Assembly (NCBI RefSeq): GCF_013034685.1 | Contig: NZ_WQGO01000006.1 | Location: 124,001-188,000 of the forward strand | Length of the DNA stretch: 64,000 bases | Direction of reading: 5' to 3' | Source of the DNA: Ruegeria lacuscaerulensis | Lineage (GTDB): Bacteria > Pseudomonadota > Alphaproteobacteria > Rhodobacterales > Rhodobacteraceae | In this document: positions 18,989 through 28,693 of the stretch, piece by piece | Layout of the letters: every line of letters starts with the position of its first letter | Position numbering within the stretch: position 1 is the first letter of the stretch | Notes under the pieces: generated by a model | Databases searched by the model: none | What the model saw: the letters and a program-made list of their open reading frames with translations, nothing else | Told to the model about the DNA's origin: nothing | Position numbers and translations under genes: made by a program

Positions 18989-20377
18989 ATGGCCGGGGAC
19001 TATATCGTCAAAGACATTTCATTGGCCGGGTTCGGCCGCAAAGAGCTGGATATTGCCGAAACCGAGATGCCGGGGCTGATGTCCCTGCGTGCGGAATATG
19101 GCGAAAGCAAGCCGCTAAGCGGTGCGCGGATCGTCGGCTCTCTGCACATGACCATCCAAACCGCTGTTCTGATCGAAACGCTGGTGGCGCTGGGCGCGGA
19201 TGTGCGCTGGGCGTCGTGCAACATCTTCTCGACCCAAGACCATGCTGCCGCTGCGATTGCCGAGGCCGGTATCCCCGTCTTCGCCATCAAAGGCCAGACG
19301 CTGGAAGAACATTGGGATTATCTGGACAAGTCCTTCCTGTTCGACGAGGGCCCGAACATGATCCTGGACGATGGCGGCGACGCGACGCTGTACATCCTGC
19401 TGGGCGCGCGTGCCGAAGCGGGCGAAGACATCATCCCCGTTCCGGGTTCGGAAGAGGAAGAGGTGATCAAGAAGCAGATCGCCAAGCGCATGGCCGCAAG
19501 TCCGGGCTGGTTCACCAAGATGCGCGATCAGATCCAGGGTGTGTCTGAGGAAACCACCACCGGCGTGAACCGCCTGTATCAACTGGTTAAAGACGGCCAC
19601 CTGCCGTTCCCGGCAATCAACGTCAATGACTCGGTCACCAAATCGAAGTTTGACAACAAATATGGCTGTAAGGAATCGCTGGTTGACGGTATCCGCCGCG
19701 CTACCGACACCATGATGGCCGGCAAGGTTGCCGTCGTCTGCGGCTATGGCGACGTAGGCAAAGGGTCGGCCGCCTCACTGCGCGGTGCCGGTGCCCGGGT
19801 GAAAGTCACTGAGGTTGATCCGATCTGCGCGCTACAGGCCGCGATGGACGGGTTCGAGGTGACACTGCTGGAAGACGAAGTTTCCAGCGCGGATATCTTC
19901 ATCACCACCACCGGCAACAAGGATGTGATCCGCATCGAGCATATGCGCGAGATGAAGGATATGGCCATCGTCGGCAACATCGGTCACTTCGACAACGAAA
20001 TTCAGGTGGCCAGCCTGAAGAACCACAAGTGGACCAACATCAAAGAACAGGTGGACATGATCGAGATGCCCTCGGGCAATCGTCTGATCCTGCTGTCCGA
20101 AGGCCGGTTGCTGAACCTCGGCAACGCCACGGGCCACCCCTCGTTCGTGATGTCGGCGTCCTTCACCAACCAGGTTCTGGCGCAGATCGAGCTGTTTACC
20201 AAGGGTGATGAGTACGAAAACAAGGTCTATATCCTGCCAAAGCATCTGGATGAAAAAGTCGCGCGTCTGCATCTGGACCGGATCGGCGTGAAGCTGACCC
20301 AGATGGATAGCGAACAGGCGGCCTATATCGGCGTGAAACCCGAAGGCCCCTATAAGCCCGAGCACTACCGCTATTGA
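18989..20377 (+). CDS. ahcY: adenosylhomocysteinase
   Basis: NAD-dependent S-adenosylhomocysteine hydrolase, 462 residues, cleaving SAH to adenosine and homocysteine in the activated methyl cycle. It has the substrate-domain motif [16 protein letters not shown], the NAD-binding [18 protein letters not shown] and the C-terminal KPEHYRY tail required for the tetramer. ATG 18989 has GGAG six bases upstream; another in-frame ATG lies 12 bases earlier. ahcY near regB-senC-regA is a known neighbourhood in Rhodobacter, although hvrA is absent here. Confidence 0.97.
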   Translation: MAGDYIVKDISLAGFGRKELDIAETEMPGLMSLRAEYGESKPLSGARIVGSLHMTIQTAVLIETLVALGADVRWASCNIFSTQDHAAAAIAEAGIPVFAIKGQTLEEHWDYLDKSFLFDEGPNMILDDGGDATLYILLGARAEAGEDIIPVPGSEEEEVIKKQIAKRMAASPGWFTKMRDQIQGVSEETTTGVNRLYQLVKDGHLPFPAINVNDSVTKSKFDNKYGCKESLVDGIRRATDTMMAGKVAVVCGYGDVGKGSAASLRGAGARVKVTEVDPICALQAAMDGFEVTLLEDEVSSADIFITTTGNKDVIRIEHMREMKDMAIVGNIGHFDNEIQVASLKNHKWTNIKEQVDMIEMPSGNRLILLSEGRLLNLGNATGHPSFVMSASFTNQVLAQIELFTKGDEYENKVYILPKHLDEKVARLHLDRIGVKLTQMDSEQAAYIGVKPEGPYKPEHYRY

Positions 20378-20390
20378 TCGCGGATCGGGT

Positions 20391-21137
20391 ATGACGAAAC
20401 GCACAGGACGCCGCCGGTTCACGCAACTGGCGGCGTCTTTCTTTTCCATCATCGTATTTCTATTTCTTGTTGGCTCAGCCGTGTTTCTGCTGTTGACGCA
20501 CCCGAAATCACCCTTGCCTGACCATTGGAACCCCCTGCGCGATCTGTCGATTACGGCCCCCGTTTCTCTGGTTACGCGGTTTCAGTTGAACCGTGCTCTG
20601 GCGGATAAGGCGCAATGCAAGGCGGTACTGTCTGCGGACGAAGTGACGTTTGCTGAGATGGAGGATCTGGTCGTCGATCAGAATTGCGGGATCAGCGGAC
20701 GGGGCCTGCTGTCGCGCCTTGCTACCGCAGATGTACGAGGGGTTGAGACGCGCTGCACCACAGCTCTGCGTCTTGCCATGTGGGAACATCACGTGGTTCA
20801 GCCGGCTGCGCGGGACATCTTGGGCACAGAAGCGCGCGCGCTGCGGCATCTGGGCAGCTATAACTGCCGCCGGATGCGGACCGCGCAGGGGCAGGACAGC
20901 CGGTGGAGCAGTCATGCAACCGCGGACTCCATTGATATCGTAGGGGTCGATCTGGCTGATGGTCGCACGGTGAACCTGTTGCGGGATTGGTCAGCCGGGG
21001 GACCAGAAGCTGAATTTCTGCGCCGGATCGGACGCGGTGCTTGTGATTGGTTCCGCGTAGTGCTGAGCCCCAATTTCAACAAGTTGCACGCGGACCACTT
21101 CCATTTGCAGGGGCCGGGCTGGGGCTATTGCAGGTAA
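20391..21137 (+). CDS. extensin-like family protein
   Basis: 248 residues: one N-terminal membrane helix (about residues 13-35), then a periplasmic extensin_C domain. Family hallmarks are SHATADSIDI and the C-terminal HADHFHLQGPGWGYC, with conserved cysteines at C-terminal and central positions. The His/Asp cluster resembles M15-type D,D- or L,D-carboxypeptidases, so a cell-wall role is likely but not shown. It begins 13 bp after ahcY. Confidence 0.83.
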   Translation: MTKRTGRRRFTQLAASFFSIIVFLFLVGSAVFLLLTHPKSPLPDHWNPLRDLSITAPVSLVTRFQLNRALADKAQCKAVLSADEVTFAEMEDLVVDQNCGISGRGLLSRLATADVRGVETRCTTALRLAMWEHHVVQPAARDILGTEARALRHLGSYNCRRMRTAQGQDSRWSSHATADSIDIVGVDLADGRTVNLLRDWSAGGPEAEFLRRIGRGACDWFRVVLSPNFNKLHADHFHLQGPGWGYCR

Positions 21138-21162
21138 TCCGGCCCCGAAAAACGAGGCCGGA
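21138..21162. terminator. convergent-gene hairpin
   Basis: Seven-base stem TCCGGCC / GGCCGGA (21138-21144 with 21156-21162) in the 32-bp gap between two convergent genes. There is no strong T run on either strand, so it may be a weak bidirectional terminator. Confidence 0.4.
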
Positions 21163-21169
21163 GATTGGC

Positions 21170-22246
21170 TTAGCGTCCGCTGACCGCATCAGCCAGCGAT
21201 TTGAACCGGACGATCTTGTAGATACCCTTCGAGGCATCCTCGCCATTGTTCAGAACGGGAGAGCGGTGCAACTCGTTAATCGTGGCATAGACATACCCAT
21301 CCGCACCGATCGAAAACCCGTCCGGCCACGGCAATTCATCATCCGACTGGAACAGCACTTCATAGCTGCCATCCGGTTTGGTGACGCCCAGCGCATTGTC
21401 CGTCATCGCGGTGATATAGACATTGCCGCCGGTATCCACGGTTGACCCATCCGAGATCGGCTTGTCGCCATAGCGTTCAACCTTGGCCTCTAGATCGGCA
21501 TCCGACAGGCTTTCATCCAGCAGGGCAGTGGTGGGGATGCGGTACATCGCACTTGCTGTCATTGGGGCGAAGTAAACCCATGTGTTGGTCGGATCGACGG
21601 TGATCGGGTTGATGCCGATTTTGGCCGGATTGCCGCCCAGCGTGATCTCGCGCCCGTCAATCACCATCGGCGTATCTTCGGGGATCGTGTATTGCGACCC
21701 CTCCAGAACGCGCCGCGCGCGTCCGGTCTCCAGATCAACAACGATAATGGCCGAGTTCTGACCGTCACCGGTATCCGAGATATAGATAGCCCCGTGATCG
21801 CGGTCTACAGCCAGATCATTCAGGAATGAGGTCGGCCGCGCCACAGGCGCACCGATATAATGGATCGCGCGCAGGGTTTCGGTTTTGGTGTCCCAGCCGA
21901 CGACGCGCCCGGTCTGGTTTTCGCCCTGACCATCCAGCATCCAAAGGATACCATCCCGATCCGCACGCAGGCCCAAAACGCCGTTCAACCCATCCGCATC
22001 GTCGTTGGGTGCGCGGGCCCAGTCTTCGGTCGGGTAAGGCTTGGTGGAGCCATCAGGCATCACCTCAACCACGCGCAATTCAGGGCCGTAGAATTCATGC
22101 ACCGACATGAACATGCGCCCATCTGGGCCAATGGCCAAATTGCCCGGAGGCATGGCCTTTTCAAACTCAAGATAAGTTTCCAACTCGGCTGCTGCGGCGG
22201 GCAGGGCCAGCGCAAGCGCGCATGTGGCTGCATAGAGTGATTTCAT
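21170..22246 (-). CDS. periplasmic major-royal-jelly/SMP-30-like beta-propeller protein
   Basis: 358 residues. A signal peptide (MKSLYAATCALALALPAAAA) leads to a six-bladed propeller with MRJP-type repeats: GNLAIGPDGRMFMSVHEF, LNDLAVDRDHGAIYISDTG and WPDGFSIGADGYVYATINE. Relatives include gluconolactonase-like and yellow/MRJP proteins; no catalytic assignment is safe. ATG 22246 has GAGGAGGA upstream, which rules out the longer open frame. It is divergently oriented to a LysR gene 92 bp away, its likely regulator. Confidence 0.78.
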   Translation of the reverse strand: MKSLYAATCALALALPAAAAELETYLEFEKAMPPGNLAIGPDGRMFMSVHEFYGPELRVVEVMPDGSTKPYPTEDWARAPNDDADGLNGVLGLRADRDGILWMLDGQGENQTGRVVGWDTKTETLRAIHYIGAPVARPTSFLNDLAVDRDHGAIYISDTGDGQNSAIIVVDLETGRARRVLEGSQYTIPEDTPMVIDGREITLGGNPAKIGINPITVDPTNTWVYFAPMTASAMYRIPTTALLDESLSDADLEAKVERYGDKPISDGSTVDTGGNVYITAMTDNALGVTKPDGSYEVLFQSDDELPWPDGFSIGADGYVYATINELHRSPVLNNGEDASKGIYKIVRFKSLADAVSGR

Positions 22247-22338
22247 CAGGTCCTCCTCTGGTGATGTCAGAGCAGATACCATTTGAAATTTTCCGCGATA
22301 ACTGGCTCAATATTGAAACCAGCGTTAGGAATTTTCGA

Positions 22339-23214
22339 ATGTATCATGTGAATGATCTGCTGACCTTTGTCTCGGTCGCGAAAACCGGCGGCGTGGGGTC
22401 CGCCGCCAAAGCGCAGGGGATCTCGGCGGCGACAGTCAGCCATCGCATCACGAAACTTGAGGAGGTTCTGAACCTCAAACTCTTCCACCGTAACAGCCGC
22501 AAAGTACAACTGACCGATGAGGGGCTGATCTTTCTGGATCGGATCGAACCGCTTTTGGCCGATCTGCGCGAGGCCGAACTGGATGCCGGCAGCGGCAGCG
22601 GGGCATTGCGTGGGCATCTGCGCGTCACGCTTTCCCCGTGGATTCTGTCGCGCTTTATTATGCCGGTGATGAGCTCGTTTCAGGCCGAAAACCCGGACCT
22701 GACGGTCGAGTTTCTGGCCGTTGACCGCTATGTCTCGCTGGTGGACGAAGGGATCGACTGTGCGATCCGGGTTGGGCGGCTGGCCGATAGCACGCTAAAG
22801 GCGCGCAAACTCAGCGACAATGACCGGATCATCTGTGCCGCGCCCTCGTTTTGCGACACGCATGGCACGCCGCAGTCGGTCGAAGACCTGCGCGTGATGC
22901 GCTGGGCGTGCCTGCCGTGGCAGACGCGGTTGGATATAACGGATGGACATAGCGCCACGCAATTCACGATCCCCCGGGGTATTGCCGTGTCGAACTCGGA
23001 CATGCTGACCGAGGCAGCGGTGCAGGGGCTGGGTCTGGCTGTCAAATCCCGACTGGCGGTTCAGCGAGAACTGGAAAGCGGTGCCTTGATCGAGGTTCTG
23101 CCCGGGTGCCTGCGATCCCCCGATGCGCCGATTTCCTTCGTGCATGCGGGCAGCGCCACCGCCGGGCGCAAGGTGCGGGCGTTCTCGGAATTGGCAAGCC
23201 GCGCCTTCCATTAG
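22339..23214 (+). CDS. LysR-family transcriptional regulator
   Basis: 291 residues. The N-terminal winged helix is SVAKTGGVGSAAKAQGISAA followed by TVSHRITKLEEVLNLKLFHR; the rest is a type 2 periplasmic-binding-like effector domain. ATG 22339 (MYHVNDLLTF) has AGGA eight bases before it and gives the usual LysR N-terminus; upstream in-frame codons are unlikely starts. The divergent propeller gene is the obvious target. Confidence 0.92.
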   Translation: MYHVNDLLTFVSVAKTGGVGSAAKAQGISAATVSHRITKLEEVLNLKLFHRNSRKVQLTDEGLIFLDRIEPLLADLREAELDAGSGSGALRGHLRVTLSPWILSRFIMPVMSSFQAENPDLTVEFLAVDRYVSLVDEGIDCAIRVGRLADSTLKARKLSDNDRIICAAPSFCDTHGTPQSVEDLRVMRWACLPWQTRLDITDGHSATQFTIPRGIAVSNSDMLTEAAVQGLGLAVKSRLAVQRELESGALIEVLPGCLRSPDAPISFVHAGSATAGRKVRAFSELASRAFH

Positions 23215-23340
23215 GTGCGGCTGCGGGGGGAAACCCGCCAAATTTCCCCTTTGTGGCCTGCGTCCAACATATTAACCTATCTGCACTTGTTTCAAGGTTT
23301 CAAACAACAGCGGCCCTGCCGCCTTACCGGAGAGTTATTT

Positions 23341-23682
23341 ATGGGAAAACGCGACGAGTTGATCGCCAAATATGCCGAAGACCTGAAATCCAAATGCGGC
23401 ATGGATGCGGATATGGATCTGTTGACCAAGGTCACGATTGGCTGCGGCCCGGCGATTTACGATGCAGATGCCTCGACCGTGGCGGCAACACAGGAAGGTG
23501 AGATCGAGACGGTCAAGAACAACTTCCTGATCAAGAAATTGGGCCTGTCAGACGGCCCTGCGCTGGACGAGGCGATTCAGTCGGTTCTGGATACCTATGG
23601 ACAGTCCGAGCGCAATAAGTACCGCGCGGTCGTCTACTACATGCTGACCAAGCATTTCGGAAAAGAGTCGGTTTACGGCTGA
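23341..23682 (+). CDS. DUF2853 family protein
   Basis: 113 residues, mostly helical, with the DUF2853 opening MGKRDELIAKYAEDLKSKCG and the conserved tail YYMLTKHFGKESVY. Structure-level homologues exist but function is unknown. GGAGAG lies just before ATG 23341. The gene ends at a good terminator and is probably a single-gene transcript. Confidence 0.82.
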   Translation: MGKRDELIAKYAEDLKSKCGMDADMDLLTKVTIGCGPAIYDADASTVAATQEGEIETVKNNFLIKKLGLSDGPALDEAIQSVLDTYGQSERNKYRAVVYYMLTKHFGKESVYG

Positions 23683-23691
23683 TGACAAATG

Positions 23692-23716
23692 CGCCCGCCC
23701 CTAAGGCGGGCGTTTT
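23692..23716 (+). terminator. terminator of the DUF2853 gene
   Basis: Eight-base stem CGCCCGCC / GGCGGGCG (23692-23699 with 23705-23712), 5-base loop, followed by TTTTC. Confidence 0.82.
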
Positions 23717-23837
23717 CAATTTTAGGCACTTGGTGTTTGTGCGCGCGGCTGCAAATGGCTAGTGTAAGGATGTGACCAGGACGGTCAGAACCAACAGATT
23801 TCTATACGCGTGTGGTGAGTCGGGAGCACGCGGGGTA

Positions 23838-23873
23838 GGGAAGGTTCTGCATCGTCGGAACCTTCCCTTTTTT
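23838..23873 (+). terminator. orphan plus-strand terminator
   Basis: Ten-base perfect stem GGGAAGGTTC / GAACCTTCCC (23838-23847 with 23858-23867) followed by TTTTTT on the plus strand. The DUF2853 transcript already ends 120 bases earlier and the next gene is on the minus strand, so the RNA that stops here is unaccounted for; a small RNA starting around 23.73-23.78 kb is possible. Confidence 0.7.
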
Positions 23874-23886
23874 AGACTGCTTGAGA

Positions 23887-24309
23887 TTATTCTGCCCGGG
23901 TTTGCCCCAAATCGCAGATCACCTTCCATTCGGCATCTGTGACCGGCTGAACCGACAGGCGTGAGTTCTTCACAAGAACCATCTCGGCCAGCCGTTCCTC
24001 GGCCTTGATCTGCTCTAGCGTGACGGGTGTCACAAAGGGCCGAACCGCTTTGATATCTACACATTCCCAGCGGTCGTCATCGGTAGTGCTGTCGGGATGG
24101 GCGGCGGCGCAGACCTCGACGATGCCAACCACCGCCTTTTCCTTTTGCGAGTGGTAAAAGAACCCCCGGTCGCCCACCGCCATCTGACGCATGAAATTGC
24201 GCGCCTGATAGTTGCGCACGCCGTCCCATTCCTCGCCTGCGTCCCCTTTAGCGACCTGCTGGTCCCAGCTCCAGGTCGAGGGTTCGGATTTGAACAGCCA
24301 AAATGCCAT
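23887..24309 (-). CDS. EVE-domain protein
   Basis: 140 residues with the EVE (PUA-like) fold: MAFWLFKSEPSTWSWD at the start, GVRNYQARNFMRQM, GFFYHSQ, and a terminal VSVQPVTDAEW-like strand. EVE domains bind modified bases in DNA or RNA. ATG 24309 overlaps the stop of the upstream YCII gene by one base (TGATG-type coupling), so the longer upstream frame is rejected. Confidence 0.87.
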   Translation of the reverse strand: MAFWLFKSEPSTWSWDQQVAKGDAGEEWDGVRNYQARNFMRQMAVGDRGFFYHSQKEKAVVGIVEVCAAAHPDSTTDDDRWECVDIKAVRPFVTPVTLEQIKAEERLAEMVLVKNSRLSVQPVTDAEWKVICDLGQTRAE

Positions 24310-24578
24310 CAGCCGACGACCTTCTTCCACGCGATCAGATCGACGGACTGGAACAACCCGGCCTTGGCATAGGGGTCATTGTCGGCCCAGGCTTGGGCGG
24401 CGGGCATGTCCTCGACCTCAAGAATGATCAGCGAGCCGATCATTGCGTCGCCGTCCAGCAAGGGACCCGCCTGCGCGACTACACCCGTTTCCTCGATATA
24501 CGCCAGATGATTGGCGCGGTTGTCCAGCCGGGTTTGCAATGCGCCGTCCTTGTCACGGGCGATCAGAGCGATGAGCAT
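24309..24578 (-). CDS. YCII-related (YciI family) protein
   Basis: 89 residues of ferredoxin-like fold with the family pattern LIALIARDKDGAL, RANHLAYIEE and AGPLLDGD (conserved His and Asp that are candidate catalytic residues). Function is unproven. It lies one base after gpsA and is joined to the EVE gene, so gpsA-YCII-EVE are one transcription unit with tsaD. Confidence 0.85.
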   Translation of the reverse strand: MLIALIARDKDGALQTRLDNRANHLAYIEETGVVAQAGPLLDGDAMIGSLIILEVEDMPAAQAWADNDPYAKAGLFQSVDLIAWKKVVG

Positions 24579-24579
24579 A

Positions 24580-25536
24580 TTATTCCTCCTTCAGGGGTCT
24601 GTTGAGCAGGGTTTCGATGGCTTGCATGACACTGTAGGTGCCCTGGCTAAGATCCGCCACCGTGGCGCTGATGGGCATGTCCAGACCTTCGGCTTTCGCG
24701 ATATCCGACATCGCGCGGGCGGTGGCGACACCTTCGACCGTGGTGGTACTGTCAAATGGCTGTTTTCGACTTAAACAAAGGCCAAATCGGTAATTTCTGG
24801 ACAGTTCAGATGAGCAGGTCAATACCAGATCGCCCAGTCCAGACAGGCCCATCAAGGTCTCGGACCGCGCGCCACGCATCAGGGCAAAACGCTGCATTTC
24901 AGCAAATCCCCGCGTCATCAGCGCAGCGCGGGCGCTGTCGCCCAAACCGGCTCCGATCGCTGCTCCGCAAGCGATGGCCATGACGTTTTTCAACGCGCCG
25001 CCCAGTTCCGCCCCGATCAGATCTGTGGTGCGGTACAGGCGCAGGTTCGCCGTGGTCAGGTCATGCTGTAGCTCATGCGCATCCTCAGCGCAGGCCAGCG
25101 TCAGCGCGGTGGGCAATCCGCGTGCGATATCATCGGCAAAGCTCGGGCCGGTCAGCAGGGCAGGGCGCGCGTCGGGAATGGTCTGGCGGATGACCGAGAT
25201 CGGACCCAGCCCTGTGGACAGTTCAATCCCCTTGCAGCAAGCCACCAGCGTTTTCCCGGTCAGAACCTCGGCGTGATCCTCTAACGCGCCGCGCAGTTTC
25301 TGCATCGGAACCGAGACCAGCAATGTCTGGCTTTCCGCAGCCTGCGTGATGTCAGAGGTCACAGTGATCGCAACTGGCAGCGCCACACGCGGCAACCGTG
25401 CCACATTTTCACGCGTGCTTTGCATCTCCCGCGCTTGTTTTGCGTCCCGCGCCCACAGCGTCACCGGTCCGTTCCCCGCCAATGAGATCGCCAGCGCTGT
25501 GCCAAACGCGCCCGAACCCAGAACGGACACGCTCAT
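24580..25536 (-). CDS. gpsA: glycerol-3-phosphate dehydrogenase [NAD(P)+]
   Basis: 318 residues; makes sn-glycerol-3-phosphate for phospholipids. It has the Rossmann motif [10 protein letters not shown] at residues 8-17, the central [14 protein letters not shown], the catalytic-lysine region [13 protein letters not shown] and [17 protein letters not shown] 25536 overlaps the tsaD stop as ATGA; the open frame upstream of it runs through tsaD and is spurious. Confidence 0.96.
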   Translation of the reverse strand: MSVSVLGSGAFGTALAISLAGNGPVTLWARDAKQAREMQSTRENVARLPRVALPVAITVTSDITQAAESQTLLVSVPMQKLRGALEDHAEVLTGKTLVACCKGIELSTGLGPISVIRQTIPDARPALLTGPSFADDIARGLPTALTLACAEDAHELQHDLTTANLRLYRTTDLIGAELGGALKNVMAIACGAAIGAGLGDSARAALMTRGFAEMQRFALMRGARSETLMGLSGLGDLVLTCSSELSRNYRFGLCLSRKQPFDSTTTVEGVATARAMSDIAKAEGLDMPISATVADLSQGTYSVMQAIETLLNRPLKEE

Positions 25537-26627
25537 GCCTTGGCCCCTTTCTTGCCGCTGCCCAGCATGGCGGGGCTGGTCTGGTCCAGGGGCCAGCGGG
25601 GTCGCGCGGTCAGGTCCAACCCGTCGCGCGCGCCGGTGCGAAACCGCTCGATCCCGGCATAGGCGATCATGGCGGCGTTGTCGGTGCACAGGGCTAGTGG
25701 CGGTGCCGTGAAACGCGTGCCTTTCTCAACACAAACAGCCTCTAACGCGGAGCGAATGGCTGAATTTGCTGCGACGCCTCCGGCCACGGCAATCACCGGC
25801 TCCGCGGGGTTTTCGTCCAAATACAGATCCATCGCGCGGCGGGTTTTCTCGGCCAGTGTATCCACGATGGCTTGCTGAAATCCGGCGCAAAGGTCGGCGC
25901 GGTCCTGACGGGTCAGCCCGCCTTTCTCGGCCACGACCTGATCGCGCATTCGCATCAGGGCAGTCTTCAGGCCTGAAAAGGACAGATCACATCCGGGCCG
26001 GTCCAGCAAAGGCCGCGGAAAGCGGAACCGTTTGGGATCACCTGCGCAGGCCTCGGTCTCGACCGCAGGACCACCCGGTTGCGGCAGGCCCAACAGGCGG
26101 GCGGTTTTGTCGAACGCCTCGCCCGGCGCGTCGTCGATCGTGCCGCCCAAACGGGTGAAGCGGTCCGGCCCGTGGGCGATCAGGTATTGGCAATGCCCGC
26201 CCGAAACCAGCAGCATTAGGTAAGGAAACCCGATCCCGTCAGTCAGGCGCGGCGTCAGCGCGTGGCCTGCCAGATGGTTCACCCCGATCAAAGGCAACCC
26301 GGTTGCCGCACTGATCCCCTTTGCGCACATGACGCCGGACATGACGCCTCCGATCAGGCCCGGCCCAGCGGTGACTGCGACGGCATCCATGTCGGACAGG
26401 CCCAGTCCGGCATCCGCCAGTGCCTGCACGACGCAGGTATCCAGCTTCTCGGCATGGGCACGGGCGGCAATCTCGGGCACGACGCCGCCAAAGGCGCTGT
26501 GCAGCTCGGTTTGGCCATGCACGACAGACGACAAAACCTCGGCCCCGTTTTCGCCATGGCGCACAACGGCGGCGGCTGTGTCGTCACAGCTGCTTTCCAA
26601 CCCGAGGACAGTAAGTGTTTGCACCAT
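25533..26627 (-). CDS. tsaD: TsaD, tRNA N6-threonylcarbamoyladenosine transferase
   Basis: 364 residues of the Kae1/TsaD ASKHA family. It transfers the threonylcarbamoyl group to A37 of ANN-decoding tRNAs together with TsaB and TsaE. Metal ligands H118 and H122 are in [16 protein letters not shown] and [10 protein letters not shown] are the nucleotide-binding signatures, and [12 protein letters not shown] near the C-terminus is conserved. It is divergent from hemD and co-transcribed with gpsA. Confidence 0.96.
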   Translation of the reverse strand: MVQTLTVLGLESSCDDTAAAVVRHGENGAEVLSSVVHGQTELHSAFGGVVPEIAARAHAEKLDTCVVQALADAGLGLSDMDAVAVTAGPGLIGGVMSGVMCAKGISAATGLPLIGVNHLAGHALTPRLTDGIGFPYLMLLVSGGHCQYLIAHGPDRFTRLGGTIDDAPGEAFDKTARLLGLPQPGGPAVETEACAGDPKRFRFPRPLLDRPGCDLSFSGLKTALMRMRDQVVAEKGGLTRQDRADLCAGFQQAIVDTLAEKTRRAMDLYLDENPAEPVIAVAGGVAANSAIRSALEAVCVEKGTRFTAPPLALCTDNAAMIAYAGIERFRTGARDGLDLTARPRWPLDQTSPAMLGSGKKGAKA

Positions 26628-26724
26628 TGGCCTGATCCGTTACACCTTGGTTGCCAAGCGGGGTATCACCCTGCGCGGATGCAAACAATCCCAAGGCCCA
26701 AGGCGCCGAACGTTGTATTTGTTG

Positions 26725-27438
26725 ATGACCCGCCCGCGCGCGGCCTCTGAAAGGTTCGTCGCGCAGCTTCCGACCCGCGTCAGGTCTCGGGTGCAGGTCA
26801 TCTATTCCCCGATTCTGGAAATCAAACCCCTGCCGGTGAGCACGGATATGCGCGGCGTGCAGGGTCTGATCTTTACCTCGGCCAATGCGGTGAACGCGGC
26901 GGCCTCAATGGGGGTTGATCGGTCGCTGCCGGCTTTTTGCGTCGGACCGGCGACAACCGGGACGGCCAAGGGCGTCGGATGGGACGCGCAATTGATGGGC
27001 CAGACCGCCGAGGAGTTAATCGCAGCCCTTTTGCAAACCCGCCCGCTCAGTCCGCTACTGCACCTGCGCGGCGAGCACAGCCGGGGCAATATTGCCGAGC
27101 GGCTGACCGAATCCGGCCTGACCGTGCGCGAACAGCCCGTTTACCAGCAAAACCTGTTACCGCTGACACCGGAGGCGACTGCCGCAGCAAACGGCAAATC
27201 CGCTGTTTTGGCCCCGATATTTTCGCCCAGAACGGCGCGACATTTTGCCGACATCTGGCGTGGTTCCGCCCCGCTTTGGGTGGCTGCTATCAGCCAGGCC
27301 ACCGCCGAACCCCTTTATTCTTTGCCCTATGCGCGGTTGAAGGTCGCGAAAGAGCCGACACCAAAGAAAATGCGTAAGGCCGTTAAAAAACTTGTGAAAC
27401 ATGCGTTGCGGGTTGAGGGCGACGTGGCCACCGACTAA
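26725..27438 (+). CDS. hemD: uroporphyrinogen-III synthase
   Basis: 237 residues. Low-identity family, but the two-lobed pattern fits: MTRPRAASERF at the start, GLIFTSANAVNAA, CVGPATTGTAKGVGW, LHLRGEHSRGNIAERL and LWVAAISQATAEPL. It closes hydroxymethylbilane to uroporphyrinogen III in the tetrapyrrole pathway. ATG 26725 is used; TTG 26713 is nearer to an AAGG and could be the true start. Downstream lie mitofilin and hemY genes, the usual order in alphaproteobacteria; hemC is not adjacent. Confidence 0.84.
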   Translation: MTRPRAASERFVAQLPTRVRSRVQVIYSPILEIKPLPVSTDMRGVQGLIFTSANAVNAAASMGVDRSLPAFCVGPATTGTAKGVGWDAQLMGQTAEELIAALLQTRPLSPLLHLRGEHSRGNIAERLTESGLTVREQPVYQQNLLPLTPEATAAANGKSAVLAPIFSPRTARHFADIWRGSAPLWVAAISQATAEPLYSLPYARLKVAKEPTPKKMRKAVKKLVKHALRVEGDVATD

Positions 27439-27492
27439 CTTAACTGGGTCTGTTGTTCCAAGCATTTCGGATTCGATAAGGGGAATATTGCG

Positions 27493-28683
27493 GTGGCTGG
27501 TAAGAAGAAGTCCGATCAAAAACCGGTGGATGACCCCAAGGTCGAGGAGGCGGTCGATGCTGTTTCCGTATCTGACGAAGCATCGGTTGACGAGGTCGCA
27601 GCGCTAGACGAGGCCCCTTCCGAAGCCGAAGCCGAAGCCGAAGCCGAAGCCGAAGCCGAAGCCGAAGCCGAAGCCGAAGCCAACCTTGAACGCTTCAAGG
27701 AAAAGATGGCTGATCGTAAGGCGGAAAAACAGAGCGGCTTTATGCCCGCTGTGATCGGTGGGGCCGTCGCCGCAGCGATTGGTTTTGCGGCGGGAAGCGC
27801 GGGTATGTTCGGTAGCGGTGACACCGATGCTATAGCCGCGCTTGAGGCCAAGCTGGCTGATCAGGCCAACCAGATCGAGGCTTTGACCAAATCTCTGGCA
27901 GATGCGCCGGATGTATCGGCAAAGATCGACGCGTTGACTGGGCAGATTGCGCCGATCACGGCGGATCTGGATGGGGTGAAATCCAGCCTTGATGGCCTGG
28001 CCGGGCAGATCGACCCGTTGACCAAACGGCTAACTGATTTGGAAAGCGGGGCCCTGACCCAAGGCGCTACGCCCGAGGCTACGGCAGCATTTGAGGCCGA
28101 GTTGAAAAAGCTGCAAGACTCGCTGGCTGCGCAACGGGCTGAGGTTGAAAAGATGGTCTCGGACGCGCAGGCGCTTGAGGTGAAAGCCTCGGCGGAGGCA
28201 CTGGCAGCGGCCAATGCTGCGATCTTGTCAAAACTGCACGGTCATTTGAATGCGGGCCAACCCTATGACGATTTGTTGTCTGAACTGTCGGCCGGAGGGG
28301 TTGATATTCCCGATGCTCTGGCGGCATCGGCAGATAAAGGCGTGGCGTCAGTAGCAACCCTGAATGAAACCTTTGCACCTGCGGCGCGCGCTGCTTTGGC
28401 TGATGCGCGTGACGCGGATAAGGGCACGGGGATTGTCGCTTTCCTCCAACGTCAGACTGGAGCGCGGTCGCTGACGCCGCAGGATGGTGACGATCCCGAT
28501 GCGATCCTGTCGCGCGCGCAGGCGGCGCTGTCAGATGGTGACGTCGCAGGGGCGTTGAGCGAAATTCAATCCCTGCCTGATGCGGCCCGTTCCGCGTTGG
28601 CCGAATGGGAACAGGCGGCGCAGGCACGGATATCTGCCGTGGATGCCGCAGATGCGCTTTCCTCTGGCGCGAACTCGAACTGA
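27493..28683 (+). CDS. mitofilin (Mic60)-like inner membrane protein
   Basis: 396 residues from GTG 27493. Order: acidic cytoplasmic N-terminus with ten Glu-Ala dipeptides (residues 44-63), a single membrane helix (about 84-105), a periplasmic coiled-coil region (about 115-240) and a C-terminal mitofilin signature domain ending in a VAGALSEIQSLP-type motif. Alphaproteobacterial Mic60 shapes intracytoplasmic membranes and is characteristically encoded between hemD and hemY, as here. The Glu-Ala tract is encoded by a pure hexanucleotide repeat, listed separately. Confidence 0.83.
   Translation: MAGKKKSDQKPVDDPKVEEAVDAVSVSDEASVDEVAALDEAPSEAEAEAEAEAEAEAEAEAEANLERFKEKMADRKAEKQSGFMPAVIGGAVAAAIGFAAGSAGMFGSGDTDAIAALEAKLADQANQIEALTKSLADAPDVSAKIDALTGQIAPITADLDGVKSSLDGLAGQIDPLTKRLTDLESGALTQGATPEATAAFEAELKKLQDSLAAQRAEVEKMVSDAQALEVKASAEALAAANAAILSKLHGHLNAGQPYDDLLSELSAGGVDIPDALAASADKGVASVATLNETFAPAARAALADARDADKGTGIVAFLQRQTGARSLTPQDGDDPDAILSRAQAALSDGDVAGALSEIQSLPDAARSALAEWEQAAQARISAVDAADALSSGANSN
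27622..27681 (+). repeat. (GAAGCC)10 in-frame microsatellite
   Basis: Ten perfect tandem copies of GAAGCC, encoding (Glu-Ala)10 inside the mitofilin-like gene. Pure hexamer repeats are prone to slippage; length changes would stay in frame and alter only the length of the acidic cytoplasmic tail. Confidence 0.95.
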
Positions 28684-28693
28684 AGGACCTGCC

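Noticed and set aside
27622..27681. Tandem repeat considered as CRISPR-like or minisatellite element
   Set aside because: No spacers; the 6-base unit is a coding microsatellite.
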